A DNA stretch of 64,000 nucleotides from Flavobacteriales bacterium (GTDB taxonomy: Bacteria; Bacteroidota; Bacteroidia; Flavobacteriales; BACL11): NCBI GenBank assembly GCA_002712715.1, contig PAUF01000007.1, positions 201,286 through 265,285 on the forward strand, written 5' to 3'. Below the pieces are notes generated by a model. It made no database searches. It was not told where the DNA came from and was given only the letters and a program-made list of their open reading frames with translations. Of this stretch, positions 57,187-64,000 are shown one piece after another. Position 1 is the first letter of the stretch; each line of letters opens with the position of its first letter. The translations under genes and the position numbers were made by a program.

Positions 57187-58020
57187 CTAAATTGGAGAAT
57201 AGGAATCATTAATTGAGCTAGATAAAAAATCACCTCCCAATTCTTTTAGATTTTCAGATTGAGTGGATCTAATAATATTATTACTTCTTCTAATTTTTTT
57301 TGTCGCTCTAATGATTAATTCATCCGAAAAACTAAGTTCTAAAAAAGTAAATATGTTTTGTAAAATCATTTTAGGTTGCTTAACAAAACTTTCATAAGAA
57401 AAATGCAAGTAACTGTGGCGATTAAAATTTTTAAAAAATTTGTGAGAGTGCTCCATACTCAATCTCCATTCAAGCATTCCTTTTTCTTGATTATTAATAT
57501 TAACTGGGAATTCAATTTTATTTTTATGAGCTAAATTCATAAGTAAATTTTCTTTTTCTCCAGTGTGCCAATTTTCCTTTTCAATTTTTTTGGAAATTGA
57601 ATAACTAACTTCCAATCCATTTCTAGTGATATAAATATATTTTGCATTTGGAAAGCTTTGGTGCAAAAAATTTAACCTAAAGCAATTAATAGGCAATTTT
57701 TCGAGTAATAATTTGCTGTTGGAGATCACTTGCTCTTTAAAAAAAATAGTTTTTAATTGATTAGTTTTCTTTAGGCAAATGTCTTCTGTTTGCACTTGTA
57801 ATTTCGGCTTAGTAAAATTGTGTTCCCAAATGTTAAATTCTGGGTACACTTTATGCCAAATTTTTCGAGGCTCATTTAAATATCGAATTTCAGGATGGTG
57901 AGAAATTGTATTGCCCAATAAAGTGGTTCCAGATCTTCCGCATCCAATTATGAATATAGGTGAGAATATATATTTATTTTTATTACAAATAAATTTTATT
58001 TCATCAATAAAATTTGCCAT
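57187..58020 (-). CDS. Sulfotransferase family protein
   Basis: 277-residue protein with the PAPS-binding P-loop-like motif [21 protein letters not shown] (Gly26-Thr33) near the N-terminus, and the 3'-phosphate strand-loop [11 protein letters not shown]. This family transfers sulfate from PAPS to sugars, lipids or proteins. The acceptor is unknown. Its start overlaps the flavin reductase gene by 25 bases, an unusually deep overlap, so the two were probably joined as a unit. PAPS-generating genes were not seen in the window. Confidence 0.85.
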   Translation of the reverse strand: MANFIDEIKFICNKNKYIFSPIFIIGCGRSGTTLLGNTISHHPEIRYLNEPRKIWHKVYPEFNIWEHNFTKPKLQVQTEDICLKKTNQLKTIFFKEQVISNSKLLLEKLPINCFRLNFLHQSFPNAKYIYITRNGLEVSYSISKKIEKENWHTGEKENLLMNLAHKNKIEFPVNINNQEKGMLEWRLSMEHSHKFFKNFNRHSYLHFSYESFVKQPKMILQNIFTFLELSFSDELIIRATKKIRRSNNIIRSTQSENLKELGGDFLSSSINDSYSPI

Positions 58021-58844
58021 GCTTCTTCTACTAGATTTTTGTTTATAAGTTTTTTGGCTTGTAAATGTTGTTCCTCGTCAGAATTAAATTCTGTATTGAT
58101 TTGTTTTGTGTCTATATTCGGAATAGAATCGTATGAAGCTAGTATTGCTAGGTCGTTTCCAGTTAAAACATTTGATGATTTTATTATATCAGGCAAATTA
58201 TCTATTCCCATGCCAATTTTGGATACAGGTTTAGGGATTTTGTATAGAGAATCTATATGAGTTTTCCCATACCAACTTCCACCCAATCTACTTACTATAT
58301 CAAGTTTGAACGGGTCTATATTTTCATATTCATCAAGAATGGATCTATTTATATGAATAGTACAAATTTTTGCTAAAATTAAGGCTCCTGATCCACCTTC
58401 TGAGCCAAGTTCAATAATATCTTGAATTTTACATTCAAAGTTAATTGGAGATTCTCCAACTCTTGAGGGAGCAACATTTATTGAAGCAATCTCAGTAAAT
58501 CCGGCTTTCTCAAATTCATTAGTGCCTTCAGGGAAATCACACGAGGCTAAAGATACTTGTTGGTCAATGCTTTTAGTAACTAATGCAATTGTACATTCTT
58601 TTGTTTCTTTAATATTTTGTAAAGTATGTTTAGTAGTATTGTCTCTAACCCTTCTAACAGGAGAAAAAACTAAAATAGGAGGATTGACTGAAAACACATT
58701 AAAAAATGAAAATGGAGCTAAATTTTTATTTCCTTGTGCATCAATAGTGCTTACTAAAGCTATAGGTCTTGGAGTAACAGATGAGGAAAGATATTTGTAA
58801 ATTGTTGATGTATCTGTTTCTTGAATGTTTATTGATTTAATCAT
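57996..58844 (-). CDS. Flavin reductase domain protein (FMN-binding split-barrel)
   Basis: 282 residues. Residues about 1-190 match the FMN-binding flavin reductase-like fold: SSSVTPRPIALVSTIDAQGNKNLAPFSFFNVFSVNPPILVFSPV, and later ESPINFECKIQDIIELG. After the barrel, a predicted C-terminal extension (about 195-282) of helices ends in [12 protein letters not shown]. Such proteins next to fumarylacetoacetate hydrolase and homogentisate genes occur in Bacteroidota; the role in tyrosine breakdown is not known to me. It overlaps the FAH gene by 4 bases (ATGA) and the sulfotransferase by 25. Confidence 0.82.
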   Translation of the reverse strand: MIKSINIQETDTSTIYKYLSSSVTPRPIALVSTIDAQGNKNLAPFSFFNVFSVNPPILVFSPVRRVRDNTTKHTLQNIKETKECTIALVTKSIDQQVSLASCDFPEGTNEFEKAGFTEIASINVAPSRVGESPINFECKIQDIIELGSEGGSGALILAKICTIHINRSILDEYENIDPFKLDIVSRLGGSWYGKTHIDSLYKIPKPVSKIGMGIDNLPDIIKSSNVLTGNDLAILASYDSIPNIDTKQINTEFNSDEEQHLQAKKLINKNLVEEAWQILLMK

Positions 58845-59818
58845 TTTTTAACATTTAAAATAGAGTGATTAGAATTGGCTTTGAAAATCTTGTTTGAAAT
58901 AGTTCCTAATCCTTCTATGGTCATTTTGATTTCATCTCCAGGATTTACCCACTTGCTTATATGATTTTCATTATTTCTTTTTTGTGTTCCATTTATTTCT
59001 AATAGACATCCAGTTCCTACAGTTCCCGACCCAATAACATCTCCAGGATAAAGAGTTGCCCCATAAGACGCTCTTTCAATTATCTCTTCAAAAGTCCAAT
59101 TCATGTCGGAAGCATTCCCTTTTGAGATTAACTGATCATTTAAATAGCATTCCATTTGTAAATTGTACTTGTTTCCAAAGTTAGTTTTTATTTTTTTAGA
59201 ATAAATTTCTTCAGGAGTTACTAAATATGGTCCTAAGATATTTGCAAAGTCCTTCCCCTTTGCGGGTCCTAAATTTAACTTCATTTCTTCTCTTTGGAGT
59301 CTCCTAGCGCTAAGATCATTATAAATACAGAACCCCCCTATGTATTGTTCAGCATCTTTTGAAAGGATGTTTCGGCCTTTTTTACTAATTACAATAGCGA
59401 ATTCAAGTTCAAAATCTAATTCTTCAAAGTGATCAGGCATTAGATATACATCTTGTTGATCAGCATAGATTTCATTGTGGTTTGAAAAATAAAATACAGG
59501 GAATTCGTCGAATTCAGCAATCATTGTTTTATTGCGATTTTTTCTGCAAGTTTCCACGTGTTCTCTAAATGCATAAGCGTCTCTTAATGAATTAGGTTTA
59601 TATATAGCTGGAAGAGGTACTATTTCTTCATATTTATGAATGTCACATAGATTTTTTTCTAAGTGATCTTTAATAGATTTTTTATAATCATTAATTTGGA
59701 TTAATTCAATAGAATTTATTCTTCCAAAACAACTATTAAGATTATAAATTAAATCTTCTTTTAGAACACCAATCAAATGCTCTTCAGAGGATTTTAATTT
59801 ATAAGAAATAATTTTCAT
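58841..59818 (-). CDS. Fumarylacetoacetate hydrolase family protein
   Basis: Probable last enzyme of tyrosine breakdown, splitting fumarylacetoacetate to fumarate and acetoacetate. The 325-residue protein has the metal-binding acidic strand FEELDFELEFAIVI, YNDLSARRLQREEMKLNLGPAKGKDF (catalytic segment) and GSGTVGTGCLLE late. hmgA and hppD, which make the substrate, are transcribed away from it across an 88-base gap. Classical FAH is longer (about 420); this is the short form seen in bacteria, and other acylpyruvase substrates are possible. Operon with the flavin reductase gene. Confidence 0.88.
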   Translation of the reverse strand: MKIISYKLKSSEEHLIGVLKEDLIYNLNSCFGRINSIELIQINDYKKSIKDHLEKNLCDIHKYEEIVPLPAIYKPNSLRDAYAFREHVETCRKNRNKTMIAEFDEFPVFYFSNHNEIYADQQDVYLMPDHFEELDFELEFAIVISKKGRNILSKDAEQYIGGFCIYNDLSARRLQREEMKLNLGPAKGKDFANILGPYLVTPEEIYSKKIKTNFGNKYNLQMECYLNDQLISKGNASDMNWTFEEIIERASYGATLYPGDVIGSGTVGTGCLLEINGTQKRNNENHISKWVNPGDEIKMTIEGLGTISNKIFKANSNHSILNVKK

Positions 59819-59824
59819 TGATTA

Positions 59825-59832
59825 CAAAAATA
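59825..59832 (-). promoter_or_regulatory. -7 promoter element of the FAH operon
   Basis: Minus strand reads TATTTTTG, an exact TAnnTTTG match, 6 bases before the FAH ATG. Very short leader expected. Confidence 0.5.
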
Positions 59833-59882
59833 GAATTTTTATTTGACCTTTAATATAATTTATTTTTCTTTCTAATTTCTTT

Positions 59883-59890
59883 TATATTTG
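59883..59890 (+). promoter_or_regulatory. -7 promoter element of the hmgA-hppD operon
   Basis: TATATTTG, an exact TAnnTTTG match, 16 bases before the hmgA ATG. Only 88 bases separate the two divergent starts, so the FAH and hmgA operons may share regulator sites. Confidence 0.55.
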
Positions 59891-59906
59891 CTAAAAACGA
59901 ATTCTT

Positions 59907-61064
59907 ATGCCGAGATACCATAAATTAGGAAAAATACCTCATAAAAGACACACCGCCTTTAGAAAACCAAATGGTGATATTCATTACGAAGAGCTTTTTG
60001 GGATGGTTGGTTTTGATGGTATGTCATCATTATTATACCACTTGTATAGACCTACTCAAGTAAAAGCAATTAAGGAAGCTTATTCAGTATATCCGGAAAT
60101 TGCTGTAGAAAAGAATTTAAAATCATATTTGCTAAAAGGATTTGAAGCTCCAAAGAAAAAAGATCATTTAAACAGTAGAATATCGATTATGATCAATAAT
60201 GATTTAAATGTTTTATTATCTGCTCCAACTAATCTTCAGGAAGATTATTTTTACAAGAACACCGATGGGGATGAAGTTATTTTTGTTCATAAAGGGTCAG
60301 GAATTTTAAGAACATTTGTTGGTAATATAGAATTTTCGGAAGGAGATTATTTAGTCATACCCAGAGGAATCATTTATACACTTAAATTTAATACTGATAA
60401 TAATAGATTGTTCATTGTTGAGACGTATTCTCCAGTTTACACTCCAAAGCGATATCGAAATTATTTTGGACAGTTATTAGAACATTCTCCATATTGTGAG
60501 CGTGATTTACGATTCCCCACTGATTTAGAAACTCATGATGAAAAAGGAGATTTTATTATTAAGATAAAGAAAGAACATATGATACATGAGTATACATATG
60601 CATCTCACCCTTTTGATGTTGTAGGAGTGGATGGATATAATTTTCCATACGCGTTCTCTATTCATGATTTTGAGCCTATTACAGGTAGAGTTCATCAACC
60701 TCCTCCTGTACACCAAACATTTGAAACAGCAGGTTGTGTAATATGTTCTTTTTGCCCAAGAATGTATGATTATCATCCTGAATCTATTCCTGCTCCTTAT
60801 AATCATTCAAATATAGATTCTGATGAAGTTTTATATTATGTAGATGGAGACTTTATGAGTAGAAATCATGTGGAAGAAGGATATATTTCTCTGCATCCTG
60901 CAGGTATACCTCATGGACCTCATCCTGGAGCTGCAGAAAGAAGTATTGGTCAGAAATCTACTGATGAACTTGCTGTAATGATTGATACATTTGCTCCATT
61001 AAAATTAACTAAGTCAGCAATTGAGTTGTCTGACGGTAAATATCATAAATCTTGGATTGAATAA
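59907..61064 (+). CDS. hmgA: Homogentisate 1,2-dioxygenase
   Basis: Opens the homogentisate ring to maleylacetoacetate. MPRYHKLGKIPHKRHTAFRKPNGDIHYEELFG is the family start; HPAGIPHGPHPGAAERSIGQKSTDELAVMIDT carries the iron-binding His/Glu region. 385 residues fits bacterial HmgA. hppD, which makes its substrate, starts 4 bases downstream; FAH family and flavin reductase genes are divergent. Together they cover the tyrosine catabolic steps from 4-hydroxyphenylpyruvate to fumarate and acetoacetate; no maleylacetoacetate isomerase gene was seen nearby. Confidence 0.95.
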   Translation: MPRYHKLGKIPHKRHTAFRKPNGDIHYEELFGMVGFDGMSSLLYHLYRPTQVKAIKEAYSVYPEIAVEKNLKSYLLKGFEAPKKKDHLNSRISIMINNDLNVLLSAPTNLQEDYFYKNTDGDEVIFVHKGSGILRTFVGNIEFSEGDYLVIPRGIIYTLKFNTDNNRLFIVETYSPVYTPKRYRNYFGQLLEHSPYCERDLRFPTDLETHDEKGDFIIKIKKEHMIHEYTYASHPFDVVGVDGYNFPYAFSIHDFEPITGRVHQPPPVHQTFETAGCVICSFCPRMYDYHPESIPAPYNHSNIDSDEVLYYVDGDFMSRNHVEEGYISLHPAGIPHGPHPGAAERSIGQKSTDELAVMIDTFAPLKLTKSAIELSDGKYHKSWIE

Positions 61065-61068
61065 AATT

Positions 61069-62226
61069 ATGAAAGAAGATCTATCAAAAATTAATACGAA
61101 AACTTATAATTTAGAGAAGATTTTTTCTAAAGCAAAGGATTTTTTGCCTTTATATGGAACGGATTATGTGGAATTTTATGTAGGAAATGCAAAGCAAGCA
61201 GCTCATTTTTATAAGACCGCTTTAGGGTTTCAGTCTTTAGCGTATGCAGGATTAGAAACAGGAGTTAAAGACAGGACTTCTTATGTGGTTTATCAAGATA
61301 AAATTCGATTAATGTTCACTACTCCAATGTTAACTGGAGGTGAAGATATTCATGATCACATTAAAAAACATGGTGATGGAGTTAAAGTTATTGCATTATG
61401 GGTTGAAGACGCTACAAAAGCTTGGGAGGAAACTACAAATAGAGGAGCTGAATCATATTTTTCTCCAAAGGTGACATCTGATGAAAATGGAGAGGTAGTT
61501 TGTTCTGGAATAAAAATATATGGAGATACAGTTCATGTTTTTGTTGAAAGAAAAAATTATAAAGGAACTTTTATGCCAGGTTTTGAAAAATGGGAATCTA
61601 ATTATAATCCTCCTAATTGTGGATTAAAATATATAGACCATATGGTTGCAAATGTGGGATGGGGAGAGATGAATGTTTGGGAAGATTTTTATAATAAGGT
61701 CATGGGTTTTGCGAACTTAATTACATTTGATGACAAAGATATTTCGACGCAATACACTGCTCTAATGAGTAAGGTTATGACAAATGGCAATGGAAGAATT
61801 AAATTTCCAATAAATGAACCTGCTGAGGGATTAAAGAAGTCTCAAATAGAAGAATATTTAGATTTTTATAATGGTCCAGGTTGTCAGCATATAGCTGTTG
61901 CTACTAATGATATTGTCAGTACGGTATCTGATATGAAAAAAAGAGGTATTGAATTTCTTTCAATTCCAGACACCTATTATGACACTTTATTAGATAGAGT
62001 TGGAGATATTGAAGAGGATGTCATAACACTGAAAAAACATGGAATCTTAGTAGATAGGGATGATGAAGGATATCTATTACAAATATTTACAAAGCCACTA
62101 ACAGATCGCCCAACATTATTTTTTGAAATTATACAAAGAAAAGGAGCTCAATCATTTGGGAAGGGTAATTTCAAAGCGTTGTTTGAATCAATTGAAGCTG
62201 AACAAGCTCGAAGAGGAACGTTATAA
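61069..62226 (+). CDS. hppD: 4-hydroxyphenylpyruvate dioxygenase
   Basis: Non-haem iron enzyme converting 4-hydroxyphenylpyruvate to homogentisate. The start is the ATG at 61069; an in-frame TTG at 61021 lies inside hmgA. Iron ligands: His in KYIDHMVANVG, His in GPGCQHIAVATND, and Glu in LFFEIIQRKGAQSFGKGNFKALFESIE. The N-terminal half has the second VOC-type domain (VEFYVGNAKQAAHFY). 385 residues is typical. Follows hmgA by 4 bases. Confidence 0.95.
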   Translation: MKEDLSKINTKTYNLEKIFSKAKDFLPLYGTDYVEFYVGNAKQAAHFYKTALGFQSLAYAGLETGVKDRTSYVVYQDKIRLMFTTPMLTGGEDIHDHIKKHGDGVKVIALWVEDATKAWEETTNRGAESYFSPKVTSDENGEVVCSGIKIYGDTVHVFVERKNYKGTFMPGFEKWESNYNPPNCGLKYIDHMVANVGWGEMNVWEDFYNKVMGFANLITFDDKDISTQYTALMSKVMTNGNGRIKFPINEPAEGLKKSQIEEYLDFYNGPGCQHIAVATNDIVSTVSDMKKRGIEFLSIPDTYYDTLLDRVGDIEEDVITLKKHGILVDRDDEGYLLQIFTKPLTDRPTLFFEIIQRKGAQSFGKGNFKALFESIEAEQARRGTL

Positions 62227-62249
62227 AAATTAATTTAAAAATTAAAAAA

Positions 62250-62705
62250 ATGAACAAACTATCAATTGGAGATAAAGCTCCTTCTATTAACTCGATAGAT
62301 CAAAATGGTGAAAAGATTTCGTTAGATAATTTTCTTGGCAAGAAGGTAGTATTGTATTTTTATCCAAAGGATATGACTCCCGGATGCACTGCTCAATCAT
62401 GCAATCTTCGTGATAATTATGAGAATCTCTTAAATTCAGGATATGTTATATTAGGATGTTCTGCAGATAGCCCACAGAAGCACAAGAAATTCATTGAAAA
62501 ATATGACTTGCCTTTTAATTTAATTTCTGACGAAAATAAAGTTGTTTTGAATGATTATGGTGTTTGGGGCCTGAAGAAGTTTATGGGTAAGGAATATGAG
62601 GGGATTATAAGAACAACCTTTATTATTAATGAACAAGGTATAATTGATGACATAATTACTAAAGTTAAAACTAAGGACCATACTTCACAGATTATCCCCT
62701 CTTAA
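62250..62705 (+). CDS. bcp: Thioredoxin-dependent thiol peroxidase (bacterioferritin comigratory protein)
   Basis: Peroxiredoxin of the BCP/PrxQ type, which reduces hydroperoxides using thioredoxin. Catalytic Cys46 and resolving Cys51 are five apart in DMTPGCTAQSCNLRD, the PrxQ arrangement. 151 residues. It lies 23 bases after hppD and 10 before the SecD-like gene and may share their transcript. Peroxide defence alongside oxygenases makes sense but is not proof of coregulation. Confidence 0.92.
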   Translation: MNKLSIGDKAPSINSIDQNGEKISLDNFLGKKVVLYFYPKDMTPGCTAQSCNLRDNYENLLNSGYVILGCSADSPQKHKKFIEKYDLPFNLISDENKVVLNDYGVWGLKKFMGKEYEGIIRTTFIINEQGIIDDIITKVKTKDHTSQIIPS

Positions 62706-62715
62706 GTATATCGAT

Positions 62716-63735
62716 ATGTTAAAAATGAAAAAAATATTACCATTATTAATATGTATAATTTTTATATTTTCTTGTGGAAATCATGATAATGAGAAAACTA
62801 TTTTTATTTTAGATTTGTCTAATGAAAGTTTGTTAAAATCATCTCCTTTAGAAGGAGTTGATGATGAATCGGATAGTTTAATTAATTTATCTTCTACTAT
62901 ATTAAAATCAAGATTAGATAGGTATATATATGAGAATAAATCTAGTTATTTTGGAGGTAATCTTCCAAATCTTAATAGAGGGGAGGTGTCAAATCAAATT
63001 ATTATAGATTTCCCTCTAGCCTTTACTGATTTAGAAATAGCAAGGATTAAAGATTTAATAGAATGTAAAGGGAAAATTGAATTTTGGGAAACTTATAATT
63101 TTTCTGAAATTTATGATGATTTTTTAAATGCTTTCGAATCATCTCCAGAGTTTTCATCTTTAATTTCTAAAGGGTTTTTTATTCCCAATATAACATCAGA
63201 AGGCACCATTTCAGAGAGTCCTGTAATTGGCGATATACATGTTGAAGCCAAAGATTTGTTCGATTCTTTAATTAATGAGGATTATTTTTTAAACTTATGG
63301 GACAAAGATCTTTACTTGGCTTATGGTGCTAAGAATCATAATTCCATGGGAGAGGATTTTCATCCTGTTTTAGCTCTAAAAATGAATGGGATTGAAGGTT
63401 ATAGATTGGATGGTTCTGTGATTAGCTATGCTAGTGTTACTAGAAGTGAGTATGATCCATCACAGATAGTGATAAATTTGGAGATGCTTGCCCCTGGTAA
63501 GAATGGAGAGCGAAAGTGGTTTGATATTACTGAAGATAATGTTGGAAGATCTGTTGCTGTTGTTTTAGACGGCGAGGTTAAAACATTTCCTAATATAAAT
63601 GAACCTATTAGTGGAGGGCGTAGTCAAATTTCAGGTGTTTTTTCCCTCCAAGAAGCTCGAGATATTGCAAATGTTTTGTCACTTGGTGAGTTGCCATTAG
63701 ATGTTAAGGTTTCAGATTATATTATTAAGAAATAA
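62716..63735 (+). CDS. SecD-like periplasmic domain protein, lipoprotein (no membrane helices)
   Basis: Signal and lipobox IFIFSCG (Cys20), then a protein that matches the first periplasmic region of SecD. IEFWETYNFSEIYD (121-134) mirrors the LEFWETYE stretch of Bacteroidota SecDF; DNVGRSVAVVLDGEVKTFPNINEPISGGRSQISG (274-307) is the signature P1 head motif, ending ARDIANVLSLGELPLDVKV. It stops before the first post-P1 membrane helix, so it has no SecD membrane motor. It cannot act as SecD itself; it may bind secreted proteins in the envelope. The ATG at 62725 would also fit the signal peptide. Confidence 0.8.
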   Translation: MLKMKKILPLLICIIFIFSCGNHDNEKTIFILDLSNESLLKSSPLEGVDDESDSLINLSSTILKSRLDRYIYENKSSYFGGNLPNLNRGEVSNQIIIDFPLAFTDLEIARIKDLIECKGKIEFWETYNFSEIYDDFLNAFESSPEFSSLISKGFFIPNITSEGTISESPVIGDIHVEAKDLFDSLINEDYFLNLWDKDLYLAYGAKNHNSMGEDFHPVLALKMNGIEGYRLDGSVISYASVTRSEYDPSQIVINLEMLAPGKNGERKWFDITEDNVGRSVAVVLDGEVKTFPNINEPISGGRSQISGVFSLQEARDIANVLSLGELPLDVKVSDYIIKK

Positions 63736-63743
63736 AAAGTTTG

Positions 63744-63830
63744 CGGTGAGGAAGGGATTCGAACCCCCGAAACGATTTCTCGTTTACACGCTTTCCAAGC
63801 GTGCGCCTTAAGCCACTCGGCCACCTCACC
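63744..63830 (-). tRNA. tRNA-Ser (anticodon GGA)
   Basis: On the minus strand: acceptor GGTGAGG pairs CCTCACC with discriminator G; the D-arm has GTGGCTTAAGGC; the anticodon stem-loop CACGC-TTGGAAA-GCGTG gives GGA, reading UCC/UCU; the variable arm is a long class II stem AAACGA-GAAA-TCGTTT; the T-arm has GGTTCGAATCC. 87 bases without an encoded CCA. It lies 8 bases from the stop of the SecD-like gene, tail to tail. Confidence 0.95.
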
Positions 63831-63839
63831 ATTGAATTG

Positions 63840-63847
63840 CAAAATTA
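63840..63847 (-). promoter_or_regulatory. -7 promoter element of tRNA-Ser
   Basis: Minus strand reads TAATTTTG, an exact TAnnTTTG match, 9 bases before the mature tRNA 5' end and just after the tatD stop. Confidence 0.6.
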
Positions 63848-63859
63848 GCTAAATTTAGA

Positions 63860-64000
63860 TTAATTTGAGAGATCAAATAATTTATTTGCGTTTAGAGTAG
63901 TTTCTTTAATCACACTTTCTAAACTAATGTTTTTAATTTCAGCAAGTTTCTCAGCGATTATTAATAAATATTTTGGAACGTTTCTTTTTCCTCTGAATGG
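63860..64000 (-). CDS. tatD: TatD family metal-dependent hydrolase, C-terminal end (cut by window edge)
   Basis: The minus strand reads open from the window edge to TAA at 63860-63862, 47 codons, with the end of TatD: PFRGKRNVPKYLLIIAEKLAEIKNISLES, then TTLNANKLFDLSN. RGKRNxP and the AExLAEIKxISLE helix are characteristic. TatD proteins are metal-dependent DNases (or D-tyrosyl/peptide deacylase-like relatives). The catalytic half lies outside the window. Confidence 0.85.
   Translation of the reverse strand, partial: PFRGKRNVPKYLLIIAEKLAEIKNISLESVIKETTLNANKLFDLSN

Noticed and set aside
57152-57233. N-terminal extension of superoxide dismutase as a signal peptide
   Set aside because: It overlaps the sulfotransferase gene, and a perfect -7 element lies downstream of it; the cytoplasmic start at 57152 fits the family.

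Overview
The window is a dense, AT-rich stretch of a Bacteroidota chromosome, most likely a compact Flavobacteriales-type genome. Evidence: a type IX secretion (T9SS) pair, made of a giant SprB-repeat adhesin with a gliding-motility C-terminal domain and a PorP/SprF partner; the gene order ftsX-DUF3098-uppP-truB-queA; a Bacteroidota-style cox cluster with two subunit III-like genes; and many genes preceded by the Bacteroidota -7 element TAnnTTTG. No CRISPR array, insertion sequence, prophage or rRNA operon was seen, and no gap without a gene exceeds 300 bases. The longest gap is 169 bases, after the sprF-like gene.

Layout. 0-9.3 kb holds housekeeping genes: rlmN (cut by the left edge), an amidohydrolase, ispD, queA, truB, uppP, a DUF3098 protein, ftsX, leuS and queD. 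9.4-15.1 kb is an A1-type haem-copper oxidase operon (subunits II, I, III-like, III and IV-like, SCO1 and a small CxxC membrane protein). 15.1-19.3 kb has aspS, tadA, a bacilliredoxin, and two more oxidase assembly genes (ctaB, DUF420). 19.3-26.8 kb is the T9SS adhesin/SprF operon, closed by the only clear intrinsic terminator. 26.9-41.5 kb is mixed: a rhodanese-thioredoxin lipoprotein, hemW, a sugar transferase, an MsrB with an inactive-looking MsrA domain, a histidine kinase, an AsmA protein, an S4 protein that looks like an inactive RluB, a T9SS-targeted esterase, metG, a class V aminotransferase, gatC, plsC and trpS. 41.5-45.8 kb is an amidohydrolase pair. 45.8-52.9 kb has two small membrane proteins, hflX, an MsbA-type ABC exporter interrupted by one in-frame TGA, rbfA, a LolC/E-type permease, dusB and a CPBP protease. 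52.9-56.5 kb is an ExbB/ExbD operon with an unusual acidic ExbB and an unrecognised repeat-containing membrane protein. 56.5-62.2 kb carries superoxide dismutase and a divergent tyrosine/homogentisate degradation locus (FAH family and flavin reductase on one side, hmgA and hppD on the other). The right end has bcp, a SecD-like lipoprotein, tRNA-Ser(GGA) and the 3' end of tatD.

Most unusual: several intact reading frames keep an enzyme fold but have lost the catalytic residue (the MsrA domain at 29.5 kb, the RluB-like protein at 34.4 kb, two of three amidohydrolase domains at 41.5-45.8 kb). A lipoprotein reproduces the periplasmic part of SecD without its membrane helices. A probably important ABC exporter has a single stop codon in an otherwise perfect frame. 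All ten convergent gene ends lie between a 20-base overlap and an 8-base gap, four of them fusing both stop codons into one tetramer. At least six -7 elements sit 4-7 bases from a start codon, implying leaderless or nearly leaderless mRNAs.
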